Below, in pieces: positions 48,976-62,303 of a stretch of DNA of 64,000 nt. The position numbers and the translations under genes were made by a program. Numbering within the stretch: the first letter of the stretch is position 1; each line of letters begins with the position of its first letter. The notes beneath the pieces were generated by a model, which worked only from the letters and a program-made list of their open reading frames with translations, was not told the origin of the DNA and did no database searches. Source of the stretch: Warburgia ugandensis (taxonomy: Eukaryota; Streptophyta; Magnoliopsida; Canellales; Canellaceae); assembly GCA_035236585.1 (NCBI GenBank), contig CP141138.1, forward strand, positions 23,199,437 through 23,263,436, written 5' to 3'.

Positions 48976-51900
48976 TCATTACCCCCTTCCATGAATTTCA
49001 TCCTCAAAATTCCACAGATTATTATCTTCAAGTTATTTGTCTTTTAGACAACCTCTTGATGAATGCAATCTCCCTTAGGACTCTGACTAAGAAAATTTCT
49101 TTGCTTTCCAATATATCTCTCATCTAGTATCTTAATTGGGTCAGTAAGTAAAGAAAATTTGTCCTTGAAATTCTCTTCATGTTACCTTGCAACCAAATCT
49201 AGGCACATCCTCAATTTTATCATCCTCATAACTCCTTCCTCATAATGCCTTCCATAAAGGCCTTAAATATAACTACAGTGCAGCTTGCTTTACGTACTCA
49301 AGAGCTGCTTCCGCTGCATACTCTGATACTGCGTTCTTTACTTGCACCCTTATCAATATTGGTTTCTCATTGTAGTTCATCTCGTTACTATAGAGTTTAT
49401 TTAATTAATATTGACAAATCCTTAGATGACCATACTCCTCTAATCATGTAGAAATTACTCTCCACTACTTTGATACTGTATCATCTTATTTCTTGTCTTT
49501 CATTCTGAATAGTAGAGGATAGCCTCCTTTGCCTCTTGTCTTCCATCAAATGACCTATTATTAGAGTCTCCGCCTTAAGTGTTGACTGTACCTTGCTAGT
49601 AAGAGCCCCAAAAGTTTACATTCTTTCTATCAAGTCTCACTTGGCTCATATGTTCATTAAGAAACTTCCATGTGACTTGGCTCATATGTTCTTCAAGAAA
49701 CTTCAATGATTGATACAATATCACTTCTCATCTCTTAATATCAATGCTAATAGTTTTCTTCATACCAACTCCTTTAGTTGGAAAGGTGTTTTAATACTAG
49801 TCTCCAAACTTCAAGTTCCAACTGTCTTTTATTTTTCATTTGTGACTTGATTCCTCAACCAATGTTTATATTCATAATAGAACCATGAAAACAAATCAAG
49901 TAGCATCTTCCCTCAAGGATACTAGTACTTACTGCAAATAAGATCTCCTAACTACTATTGAATTCTATCACAAAGATATTCCTCCTCGAAGAATTGATTC
50001 AAAATCATGTCAACTGTTTATGGTGAATCTATCTTCATAGATTGAATGTTCTTATCTCATCATTTACCTAGAATTGTCATTAGAATTTCCAGCCAAATTT
50101 ATACTTATGTCAAAAGTCTCTTATCTCTAATATAGTCCACTTACTATGTTCATGGTTTCCTTGCTTGACGATTTTCTTTGCTACCTCCTAGACCAAATGT
50201 CCTATACTCAATCCAGTAAAGTTAACCCTTATAACATTTACTTCTATTCGGTTTCTTCAGTTGGTCTTTGTACTTGATACGTACATATAACAAATACCCT
50301 TTTTGTTTAAAGGCAATTAAACATCAGATGTTACTGTATAGCACGTCAACTTTCTTAATTTTTCCTCCTTCCATTCCTTATGTTGATACATTGTTCAAGC
50401 ATTTGTCATTAACTATTAAGTCTTAATTTGTCATGAGGGACCATCATAAGTAGTGGTTCTCTAAATTCCTCAAATTTTATCTTTCAAGTACCACCTCATA
50501 CCTATTGTATAACAACAATAATAATCATCCAATAATCATCATCTAAATATTCGCTGAAGCTTTCCAAGCAACAATTTTTAAGAAACACACAAGTAAGCGT
50601 AGAGCATCTTCTTAGACATAGACAAAAATTTTGTTCGACTACTTGTATATCCTTTCCCAGATTTGTAGGCTTTAAGCTCAAAGGTCTCTAAAGCGACGAG
50701 TGCTTAACCACCTTTCTTTTTAATCCAATCAACAGCATATTGTCTAGACCCAAAGTGATCTCCATAGCTTGTCATAGCATCTAGTATGGTCCAGGAATAT
50801 CAGCAATTTTAGTCATTGTTTTGGGTCATTTCTCATTTCACCTTTGTCTCAGTTGTTACTGAATCTATTGAGCTCTTAGGTCCTCCAATGACTTGGTCAA
50901 ATCAATTGACTTCCTTTAGGGAAAAACTCATGTCTACGTACCCATACTATTCCTCATAACTTAGGCTACTATCTACTAGATGCTATCATGGTTAAATAGA
51001 TATGATTTGAATACCTTAGTTCAATCAACATTAGTTCAATCAGCATCATTCTAAAGATAACGACACTTAATTCTATTTGCTCTTCCAACTTGTCTTTATA
51101 CTATCAAGTCCTCAAGTTGATCCTTGATGATACTCTGGTTGATGAAGATCGATTGGACAAGTCACTATCCTTGCTCTTTACTTCTCACTATAACTTCACT
51201 CCATCAGATAATGACAATGTAGGGTCTTATCAACTTTTCCTTTTCATAGATTACAGCCACTAGTGTTTCCTCATAAACTAGTGGATCTAATAAAATTCTA
51301 ATATCACCAATGGATATAAGCATTCAACTACATGTAAAATTAAATTCCTAGTTGGTCACTATTCCCAATTTCGATACTCTGCTCAAAGACTGTATTTTCT
51401 GCTATTTTATCTTCATCATACTCTTTCACCATAATATCACCAACCCGACTATTATTCCCTCAATTTGGAATGATTTATCTTTCGATTTGGCAATGTGACT
51501 CAAGATGAGAGATTTTTTATTCTATACTTCTCCTTCCTTTCCTCCATAAATCATGATCTTCTTATTCTGACTATTCAATGTCTCTATTTGATTTGTTGCA
51601 TATAATCCCTACTACATCTACACTTTTGTTCAACAGAGATGATGAACTGAATACTTTTAGGAAATGTTAAAATTTTCTAATATCATCTAAATCCTTCATC
51701 GTCTGTATTCTCAATAAAATCATATAGTGTCTTAACAAGTTTATGAACAAGATTAATCAATCGATTATCATAGATCTATCATCCCCATCAGATTATCATC
51801 AAAATATTTTAATAACTCGGTTATACTTCAAATTCCTTGTCATTCTCCTCAACTTCCGTCTTTTACTCATGTTGTATTTCTCTTGATCATATATCCATTA

Positions 51901-52378
51901 TTGGACTCATATTCTGATCTTCTCTATTCTTCTTGGAAGATAACCATTTATTTTTCATAAAGTTCCAATTAAGTCATCTAAGTTCTTTAGAATTCTCACC
52001 TTTGATTGATCAAAGTTGTCTCTTAAGGATTCCACTAGTATCATTTTGTATTCTCATTCATCATTCTCATCATAGTCTTATTCTCATATACTAGTTTCCT
52101 TGTTTGCACCACTACACAACAATCCTTATCCCCTAAGTATGTTAGCCTAACTTTTTGCTAGAATTTGAGCCATCCAATACCTAAGTACCTGCTAGATCTA
52201 TCACCTTTTCACCTATTTATTTATGGTGTATTTCTTTGTGATCTAATATTATTTCTTATTCTAGTCATCTCTACTACTTATATTTAGACTACTTTTTCTT
52301 AATTATTCCCATCATATATGACTATTGGACATGCAAGATTGGCTGTGAAAGGATAAAACCGGGCTCTGATACCAACTG
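48976..52378 (-). other. Non-coding interior of the LARD-like element
   Basis: This is strongly C/T-biased on the plus strand with frequent stops in all frames. I see no gag, protease, RT or integrase remnant. It begins with the polypurine tract and ends with the primer site when read on the minus strand. Confidence 0.65.
52363..52374 (-). promoter_or_regulatory. Primer-binding site, iMet-tRNA
   Basis: TGGTATCAGAGC on the minus strand, four bases inside the LTR end. Confidence 0.88.
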
Positions 52379-55182
52379 TGATGACCTGGGTTTTCATATG
52401 CATTTTTAAATGCAAAACTAATTCTTAATGCGGGATTGATCCCTATTTGAAAACAATTTTAGAAAATCAATGTAATGCACCGAAAAAAATCTTTTATTTT
52501 AAATTCATTTTGAAAACCCTGAGTGTCATTTTCTTTCAAGACAAACAAAGTAATTTTGAAAAAAATAAGACAATCGTATATAAACCCCAGGTCTATCCAA
52601 ATCTGACTCACAAATTTCAACTGTAATAATTACAGATACATGTCCAAAAGGTAGATCATATACTTACATTTATACTTGTCTCCTCTTAATTCACTTGATT
52701 GTAGAACTAACATTTTCTAATGCTTCTTCTAATCCTGTGTGGAGCTAATTTGTAAAAATAATATATTTAGATGAGTATTCCTCATACTCGGTAGGTGACT
52801 TGATACCATTATTTTGAAAACACGGCATGCAACATACATGGTTTCAAAAGAGGCTTTCCATGAGAAACATCATGAAATTTCTCTTTGTGTATGCATTTTT
52901 ATGCATAAATCATAAGCTTGTTTGTACATTTTCAATTAGGGAAGCTTTTAGGGAAATCTAGAAATCAACGATATAACTATGGACTGCTTTACTGAAATCC
53001 TGTATGCAATAATATAAATATGACTAAAATCATAAAGTAGTAATTGATCAGCCCATGTAAGAAGATATCAGCAAATGCATCAAGCCAATGAGTCACATAT
53101 AATAATCATGAAACTATTAAAATAGTAATCATTCAAAGCAGATGATAACATCCCTATAGATATCATGCACATGGTCTTTTAGTTTTGTTCCCACCGCAAG
53201 CTGCCTCATTTGACGATCTGCCCACTTGGACCTCAAGCCGATGGGTCAGTAAACACATCAAACTGACTGGTCACGAGTACTCATCTACGACCATCTCAAT
53301 GCTATATGCATATCGATAAAACTTAAATCATAGGGCCAACTATGCTCACAATTAGCACACAACTGGAATTGTGTGTCTCTGGTATCTAGAGACCACCCAC
53401 CATAGCCCTCCACGGTGACTATGGATATGTCCCTAAAAGGGTGTCGTGAACACCTCCAGTGGTCGTCCCTATTTACCATAGCAGTTGAGGAAGGGAAAAT
53501 GCCATTTTGGCAGCAATACCATCCACTTTTTGTGGTAGAGGCTAGGAGGCCAACCCCGTACATAATAACCTCTCAGCATTGTGCCCACCAGGCTCAATAG
53601 CCCAAAAGCATATATAATTAATGCACATCTCAATTATCATAAATCATGCAATCTATGCAATGCATTTCAAAGCATGCGAGCAATGCATATAATATGCATT
53701 TATTCCAAATCTCAATCATCACAAGTCGTGCAATTTATGCAACCAGTTCCAAAACATGTATGCAGTGCTTACATAAATCCTATTTAGCAAATAAGCAATT
53801 TGCATGCAAAAAGCATGCTAAACAAGGTCATCATGATCAAATAAATCAATTAAAGTTTAGAAATGCATTTAAAAACGTAGCAGCATCAGACTACCTACCT
53901 CGATGTCTCTTGAATTGTGTTCTTCATTACTCGTCCTTGAGTTACCTCTTGAATATCAATTGATAACAAGGATTCAAGTATCATTTTTCACCCTTTATAG
54001 ATTAACTGCTAGATCTACCTTTTAGGATTATAGATCCTTGCTTAATTCGTTTCCAAGCTAGATCTTACGCATAGATCTAATGTTTAATGGTTAGATCTCA
54101 TAGATTGCCTGTCTTGATGCTTAGAACAGGTTTGTACTTGATTCGAACAGTCAAATCTATATGATTTAAGTGTGATTTAGGTATATTGATATTTTAATAT
54201 ACCTAATGGATCAATTTATGAGAATTGATCATCTTTGATCTTGTAGATCTATGAGATTTTCATGGCTTCTAGGCTATAGTCATGTAAAATAGTCCATTGA
54301 TCCTAACTTTTATAGCATCATTAGGTCCACGTTGTTAATACAAATGCAACAATTCTTTTGGATTGTCGATCGGAGTTATATAGCCTCCTGAATTGCGTTT
54401 TTAGTGTCACGAATCAACGGACGAACCAAATTTGTCCATACTGGGGGCGCGCATTATGCGTTGTGTCCTTGGGACACCCTGGTTCGAGGGTTCTGGAACA
54501 AGCCCGTCTTCTCCTGCATTTTTCAGCTAGAAAATGCTAGATCCTACATGGATCTGGGTCAGAAGAGGGGGAATCCTAAGGGGAGAGAGAGGGAGAGAGA
54601 AGGGCCTTACTTGGGCAGCCAGAGATGGTGCCATTTTTCCTATGGTGCGGTTCCCTCTACGCCTGCCGGAACTCTAGCTTGAAGCAGCTGAAGGAGAAGG
54701 AGAAGGGATGATTGGAGAAAGAGGGGGAGAGGGTGAAGGCAATGCTATCATTTTTGTGGCACCGCACTTCACAAAGGCGGTGCAGTGCGTCTGCTGGAGG
54801 TAGGAGACGACCAGGGGTGTCATTATCAAAATGGCCCCTGCGTTTTTAACCCTTTTTGTTTTTAAGTTCAAATTACACAAATGCCCCTTATCTTCGAAAG
54901 CACATATCTTGGTCATACGAAGTGCGTTTTCAATGTTCTTTGAGGCATTGGATTCCATTTCGAGTGCAAAATCTAATTATCTAGATATTTCTCTCAATTG
55001 CATTTGTTTCATAGGTTAATTAAAATAAAACATCCAACCACCTATCAATATGATTAAATATCTATTAATCTCCAAAATTTTCCAAAATAAATAAGCTATA
55101 CCTAATTAGCACATGGAAACCATCATGATTGATTGTGGTTATAAAAGTGATATACTAATATTGAAAATTTTGAGTCATTACA
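52379..55182 (-). repeat. Right LTR (5' LTR of the element)
   Basis: It is the shorter copy, lacking the GC-rich block present in the left LTR. Its ends agree with those of the left copy. Confidence 0.85.
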
Positions 55183-56050
55183 TACCTCATGTTCCACATT
55201 AGTCATTTAATAACAAACCTAGCTGTTTGACTAAATGCCAAAGTCAGGACATTGGGTAAAGTGTCTCATGCTAAAAATTCAAGTTAAGATATTTGGGTTG
55301 GTTTAGACTTTGTCTTGATGGGATCTCCACCTCCTTTTCCTATTTGTTCTTTCAAAATAGGATAAAGTAAAAAAGAAAAGTAACCCATCTAGGCTTTGTA
55401 CAAAAGTCATTAGTTTCTTTCAGAAATGCCTTTTTGGAGTGATTTCTTTTGTCCCCATTCTTCAACACATCACCTTTATTATAGATGGAAAAATTAGATT
55501 TGCATAGTGTTGAAATTTGGAGTCTGGTAGCTATTGCAAAGTGGGATTTCTGGCGCTCATGTCACCCATACTATTATAAACTGAACATGAAGTATGTAAC
55601 AATACATGTGTTCAGCATCCGACAATCTCATCCAGAAACCTGATGAAGATAAGCAAATTATAAATGGCCTTTTTTAAATTTGGAACATGATGTCTTAATT
55701 TCTTGACTTACATGTGTGATTGTAAGCAAGGGGTTATGACAAACAGACATGCCTTGATCAATTGCAAAATTTGCACCACACTTTGATATGCCTCCACTAA
55801 AATTTGGATACTTAAATTCACAGTAGTATGCGCATCTTAATTTTGCACATTGCAACCTGAAAATTTAATGTATATCAAGAAATACATGCACATTATCTAA
55901 TGATTATTTGCATGATAACAACATTTTTGGACTTGAAATTTCACCACTTGTATTAAAGCTTGATGTGCATGAAATCTACTGGATTTGACATGTATTTTGA
56001 TTTATTTTAACCATTGAGCATCCTCTATATAGTGCTCTTTAAACTAGTAG
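55183..56050. other. Intergenic DNA, nothing recognised
   Basis: AT-rich DNA between two retrotransposons, with no open frame of interest. Confidence 0.4.
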
Positions 56051-56759
56051 GTTCTTAATTGTTTTACTGCAAGTGCACGGTTTATTGATCTTACGGGGAC
56101 TCAACTTAAAAGGACGGAGTTTAAATAAAATTTAATTGTCCAAAAGTTAAAAGAAATGACAGAAATTAAATAATAATGAATTCAAAATTCAAATCTATTT
56201 AACCAATGAAAATTATAGAAATCTAAGTTCAAAAAGACAAAAAATAAACTGAAAAACAAATAAAACTTACTTCCCTAGTTTGATTATACAAATTTTTTCA
56301 AATATGATAACATCAAAGTTGATTAGCCTTCATTAATCTCTCACCAATACTTCTGATTAAGGATCCAATGGATGCATTAAACAGATTTTCCAAAATTTTG
56401 ATGATTTGGACTAAAGAAGGATTTTATTTGGTTTTTAGATTGAAGATCAGAACTATTGAATCAATTAGGAGATGTCCTAAGAATAAGATCTGAAGATTAA
56501 TTAAAATTTTGACATGGAAAAGATAAAAAAAATAAAGAAATCATGTTTATTAAAGCTAGATCGTTGATTAGGTTAAGCTTGGATAAAATAGACTTGGATA
56601 ACTCAGTTCCTGGATTAATTTGAAAATAGTACAAAACTAGTAGAGCAAAATCTGGATAAAACAAAATAAGAATAAGAATACAAATGGATGAAAATGTAAT
56701 TGGAATTAATGTCCTAAGGGAAATTTTGAAATTAATAAAAATCTGGTTTTAAATGAAAA

Positions 56760-57840
56760 CAAAATAGAGGAAACCCAAGGAAGATGATGACAGGGGAAGT
56801 TTGAGGTGGGAAGAAGAAGAAGGTGCTAGAGGCAGTAACAGAGGGAAACAAGAGAGATAGAGGTGAGGGAGAGAGAAGTAGAGCAGTTCTGGTCTGAGGA
56901 GAAAGACAAGTGCTACCAGCTAGTTGGGGCAGTGCTATATACAGAGGTGAGGAGGAGAGAAAAACATCGAGTGCAAGAGTAAGCGAAAGAGGTGAAGAGG
57001 GAGTCAGAGAAAGAGAAAAAGACAAAGGGAGCCAGTAATAAGGGAGAAGTTGGGGATTAGAATGGTGTGGTGAAGGGGCTAGTCTCTCCTATCGCTCTTG
57101 CAGTGGAGCTTGGAGATGCATAGAAGGGAGAGTGAGATAGAGAGTGATAGCAAAAATCAAGTGAGAGAAGGAAGGGGGAGGGGAGTGGGAGATGAATGAT
57201 TCTAGTTTCTTGTTAGAAACCAAGAGAGAGAAAGAGAGGAGGTGGAGAGAGAAATATATGAGGGGGAGAGTGAGATGCATTGGGGTAGTGGTGAGCAATA
57301 GGAACAAAGGTAGCTGGAGAAAGGGGGATCATCAACTTTGGGTGCCCTAGGTGTCTTACTATTAGTGATAGAGGAAATGAGGTAGAGAGGGTGAATGGCT
57401 GTTTGGGAAAGAGGAATCGAGTGAGGAAGAGAGTTAGAGAGTGACAGAAGCAGAGGGAGAATGTGAAAGAGAGAAGGGGAGGAGAGGGGTTGGTGCAATG
57501 AAGGCGAGATGGTGCAGCAGGTATGTTAGAGGGAATGAGAGAAGAAAAGAGAGCAGTGCAAGAGTGAAAGAGAGAAATAGAAGAGAGAGGGAGAAAGCGG
57601 TGAAGGGGTGACAAAGAGTTCTGGTTTCTAGGCTAGAAACCAAGAGAAAAAAAAGGGAAAGAAAGAGGACGAGAGAGATAGAGGGAACGAGAGAGAGAAA
57701 AGAGGAGAGGTGTAGCGGTGAAGAAAGAGGACAAGAGGGAAACAGAAAAAGGGAAAAAGATAAAGAGAAGGGATAGTGCAGGCGAGAAGAGAGAGAGAAA
57801 GTGAAAGAGAAAAGGGGTAGGAGAGGGGGTACTGTAGTTG
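56760..57840. repeat. Purine-rich (GA-rich) tract of about 1.1 kb
   Basis: The plus strand is overwhelmingly A and G, in GAGAGA/GGAGAG/GAAAGA patterns. A phrase GAAACCAAGAGAGAGAAAGA at about 57216 recurs in variant form (GAAACCAAGAGAAAAAAAAG) at about 57636, about 420 bases later. It produces spurious serine/leucine/proline open frames on the minus strand. Confidence 0.8.
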
Positions 57841-60349
57841 GCTGCCCTTTTTGGGTTTATGAGACCTCTTATAATGTCCCAAGCTTCCTCTTATCAAGCA
57901 TTCCTCTTTGGGTGTTTCTTTTCCTGGGTTTCCTATTCTTTCTTGGTCTTCAACTAGAAATTATTCCCTCTTGCCTTATGAGCGATTTGGTTCATTGATT
58001 TGACCCCATCCATTCAATGTCCTTTAGGATGATCTGCATAGTTGAATTTTGATCTGAGCCATCCAAACTACAATTTGGTTGATTTGTAAAACAAAAGACC
58101 TGATTAGAATCATCTAAACTGTACATTACACCTTTGATTAGGTTTGATGATCATCTGACCATTAAATTTTACAAAACAATAGTTGGATGGTCAATTAGAG
58201 CTAAAATTTATATTTTATTTAAAAATTACAAAATTAATTAGTTAGATGATTTAATTAAATGATAAACTAGTGGTATTTTGATAAAAATTGAACACTTAAC
58301 ACACACGCCAACAAGCATTTTGCTAGTCCTAAGCAAAACATGCTAAAAATTAATTTTTTAAATTCTAAAAATTACTTTTAAGTCAACTCCCACTTTTTCT
58401 CAAAGAATTATCTTCAATAAATCTATTAATTTTAGAAAACTAATAAAAATGAATGAAGAATTCAAAACCCTACCCGTATGCTAAATACATTTCACTTAAG
58501 CTTAGATCTCAGAGTGAGTGTGTGAGTGTACAGTTTACATATAGAATAATCTTTATCTCTAAGCAGACTTCTAACTTTTGAACTCAATCTGAAATATGTT
58601 TAGACCTCAATTCTTACTAATAGATATACGTTTAGAAATAAAATCTCTTAGATAAAGGGTTCAAAACATATCTCTCTTTTAAATATGTGAGTATCGTCAA
58701 TAAAGCAAATTTATCTCACATATACTCATGAAGAACATGAGTTACTAAGGAATTTAATTTTGAATCCTTTAGAAAGAATAAGATGCCATTACCTTTGAAT
58801 ATTTAGAAATACTGTTCTTTAAATCCTATCCATTCATATCCTTATCAAGACTATATTATCCTCAAAGCAATAGGTCTTCAACTAGGACAAAATATAGGCT
58901 TAGAACAGAGTACAAAAGAAAGGGTATTCCAAATTTCTTAAAAAATAAGTAGAGGTCTTCTACTAAAGTTGACAATTTATTCTTTACTTTTCTTGCTGAA
59001 TTGAATATTTCACTTTTCTATACATTCTTCAAATTTTTTTCCTAGTACTTTTCTTTCTTTTCAAAACTTTTGAAAGTCTTTAAAGAATATTTCCTTTCTT
59101 GATATTCATTTTTCTACTTTCATTGCCACTAATAAGTATATCTCCATTCATTTCTAACTTGTCTTTCAAAGAAAATAGGTAATGTGCATATTTATAATCG
59201 GTTAATATGAGTAAAGGTAATTTGGGTGACAAAAGAAAAAGGCTTATATAAAAGGCTCAAATTGGTTAACTAGTGGAAAAAATACTTTTGGAGTAGGCCT
59301 TACGTCTCTAGGTTAACAATAATGATGGCCTAAATAATTTTCTATGTTTCATAAAATCAATCAAATTCAATGAACTTTGAGAATTTTAAAGGTAATACTC
59401 TAATAATTTAGGTAATTAGCCAAATTTAAGAGTTGATGGGATCAAATTTTACTTAATTACACTGAAGAAAATTAAGAACATTTATAACCTCTCAAAAAGA
59501 ATGAATAGCTTTAAAACTCTCTTAGGTTATAGGTCTCCACTAAATTTCTTCAGGATCTCTATGTTATAACTACTTATCAATTTAGATTGTATATGCAACT
59601 ACATGTATAGGTGTGATTTGAGACTTTACTTTCATTGAATACTTTACAAAATGAGCAAAATTATGAATTAATCATGTCCAATTTCATTAATAACCTAAAA
59701 TTATCTAGACTATACTTCAAAAAATTCAATTCTCATCATAATGTAGGAATTGACCTAAAAATTTTCAAATTTTTTATAACAAATTTTCAATTTTTTAGCA
59801 ATTTTTTTCAAGAAAATTAAAACTAAGAAAACTAGAATATGTTAGAATTCTACACCCCCAATATGAAAGAAACATTATCCTCAATGTTTAGAAAGCAGAA
59901 CAATGATCATGCATTGAGAAATGAAGAAATGGGAGATGTAGAAAAGGAAAGTTCTAAAAAAATATGGTACATTATTATAGATGAAAAATTTACAAAGTTT
60001 GAAATATCCTTGGGTTCCATAGAAAATGAGCCAGACAAGCCTTTGAAAAGGAATGGTGAGTGATTTTATCTTGCAATTTTGAATTTTATCATAGGCAAGG
60101 TAATTATATCACCATGCTGCTTCTCATAATTAGAGACAATTGTGGGAGCTTGATGTAGCCCTTGTGGAAATGGAGCAAGGATGTCACATGGCTTAGTGGG
60201 TGGGATATTTTCCTTATTAACAAATTTATCCTTTTTCTAACAGGTTTGGGTACTATCTCAGCCTCTTTTAGTACCAGATTTCTCAATTATTTTACTACTA
60301 CGAAGAATGATAACTGCCTTTATTTGTTCCATGTTTGTAACTGAAGAAT

Positions 60350-61909
60350 TAATCTCACCTACCACATCCATATCATCATGGTTTTCATTCAGTGGGTAGT
60401 ACATTGTCCTTTTCCATTGGTCTGTAGCATTTGGGACATCATGTCCTTCAATTTAACCATGGATTTTGTGTTTTCTTTTAATGTGGCTTTAATTTGAGCA
60501 TTTTTCTTTTCCTAGTATTGCATGAATTAATGAAACTTATCCTCCATGTCACTCTTAAGTAGAGGAAGGTAAGGTCCAGGAGCAAGTGGTCCTTGATTTT
60601 GGGCCTAATGTGAGACATTAGCATTATATTTATTTCTCTAACTGAAAGCAAGATGATTACTCCAGTTGGGATTATATGTCTCTAAAAAATCGGGGAAAAG
60701 GTTGCTCATAAGAATGTGCCTGTTCATGAATTGCATCCTAAAATGCAGGAGTGAGGGGCCATTCCTGAGTGGGGTGCGTATTACTTTCACAAATTTCACA
60801 CACCTACTTGACTTTCTTAGAGGAAAACTTTCCCATTTCCATGGCCTCAACTGTTCTAGCTAGGGATGCTATTTTAGTACTCATATCATATTTTTTAGTC
60901 ATGACATATATTCCTCCCCTAGCAGATGTGGGGGTGGACTTAGGAATTTTTGGGTAACCTACTTTTTTCAAATCACCCCAAGTTTGTACACTCTTGCTAG
61001 CCTTTCCAAATACTTTTGTCCCTCTTGAGGTTGTTTATTTAAGAAATTGCCATTGCACATCATTTCAACAAATTGGCACATATCAAAATGAATCCTTTCA
61101 TAAAAGAAGCTAATGATACCCCAAAGTTTGTATCCATGATGGGGACAAGTTAATAATAATTCCTTGAATCAACCCCAACATTGGTAGAAAGTTTCTTTAT
61201 CCTTCTGGGTAAAATTCATTATATTTTGACAGAGAGCATTTGTCTTGTGTATATAAAAGAACTTATTCCAGAACTTCCTAGTCATTTCTTGCTAGGTTTG
61301 TATGGAACCTACTGGCAATGAATGAAATAACATCTTAGTTTTTTCCTTTTATAAAAATAAAATCGTTTGAGTCTTACCATGTTTAATTCGATATTTTGTG
61401 TATGTTGGGGAATTTACACTTCATGGAATTCTTTTAAATGTAGGTAAGGACTCTCACTATCCAACTTGTAAAATTTAGGAAGTAATTGAATTACTCCCAT
61501 CTTTAATTCAATCTTACTAGCATTCAGAAGTAAAAGTATACATGATAGTGCACTGGTATAATTAGGCTGTAAATAGTCTCTTAGTGTTTTTCCATGAGGA
61601 TTTTGGTTATGCCAATTATCCTCATGTGTTCTAAGTTGGTCCCATTCCTTGTTATATTCCTTATCCTATTTCATGTGGTAAAGAATGATTCCTCTATGGA
61701 TGTATATTATCATTAAATAAAGGTAGCGGATCATTAGCATCAAAGAGAGGATTGCTCGTCCATGAGGAAACTTTGTCATTATCTAGGATGAGAGGTGGTT
61801 CATCATCATTAAAGAGGGGATTGCTTCTCCACATGAAAATATCTTCTCTGTTAGTACTAGGGTGTAAATTACCCCTTTGATTAGTGTTTAGAATATTCAT
61901 TGAATGCAA
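60350..61909 (-). pseudogene. Ty3/gypsy gag relic
   Basis: Minus-strand remnants include ELLLTCPHHGYKLWGIISFF, HFDMCQFVEMMCNGNFLNK, ETYNPNWSNHLAFS and APGPYLPLLKSDMEDKFH. All are hallmarks of the retrotransposon gag region and its proline-rich linker in large plant gypsy elements. A 71-codon open piece lies at 61694-61909 with an NPLFxDxxPP repeat. Frames are broken many times. Confidence 0.62.
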
Positions 61910-61920
61910 CCAATCATGTA

Positions 61921-61939
61921 GTTTTTTTTTTTTTTTTTT
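61921..61939. repeat. Poly-T run
   Basis: Nineteen consecutive T residues at the upstream edge of the gag relic. Confidence 0.95.
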
Positions 61940-62303
61940 CTGAATAAAAAAAACTACCCTACATGATGTAACCTAAATTCCTAGAATAATGAGCAAACAA
62001 AGGACATAATCAAATAATCCTTGAGACTAACAAGAAAAAATATTTTAATTTTTCTTAAATTTGTGTGGGGGTGATGCTTTTAGATTATCCTAATCTAATG
62101 CTCCTCCTCTCTTTTAGATTTGACTATTGCTTACCAATTGGGTTCTACTCTAAAGTGGTTAATACAATCCTCATGTCAGGAGGCATTTAGACCTCAACCG
62201 ACATCAATGGAAGGCATGGGAAAATCACTTGGATTTTAAGACACCCACTATAACCATAGTGCTTAGAAGCCATCGGAGTGACAATAGATCATGTCCTATT
62301 ATG

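Larger units (their letters stand above)
45878..55182 (-). mobile_element. LARD-like LTR retrotransposon with long LTRs and non-coding interior
   Basis: Direct repeats 45878-48975 (3098 bp) and 52379-55182 (2804 bp) start TGATGACC and end GAGTCATTACA. On the minus strand a perfect iMet primer site TGGTATCAGAGC lies at 52363-52374 just inside the right LTR, and a purine run GGAAGGGGGTAATGA just inside the left LTR (48976 onward). The element therefore reads right to left. The 3.4-kb interior has no open frame above about 70 codons and no recognisable gag or pol, as in large retrotransposon derivatives that need other elements to move. A matching target duplication was not found. Confidence 0.82.
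56050..62000 (-). mobile_element. Decayed Ty3/gypsy element of Tat/Athila-like type
   Basis: Read on the minus strand, gag remnants lie at about 61900-60350. A GACTAGCAAAATGCTTG-type motif near 58310 resembles the segment before the 3' LTR in Tat/Athila elements. GTTGAGTCCCCGTAAGATC and CCGTGCACTTGCAGT at about 56110-56060 look like the LTR end region. Pol is missing or unrecognisable, and the LTR at 56.05-58.3 kb has no seen partner on the right. Ends and class are therefore provisional. Confidence 0.45.

Noticed and set aside
56732-57897. Cluster of serine/leucine/proline-rich minus-strand ORFs
   Set aside because: They overlap in several frames and arise from the purine tract, not from a gene family.
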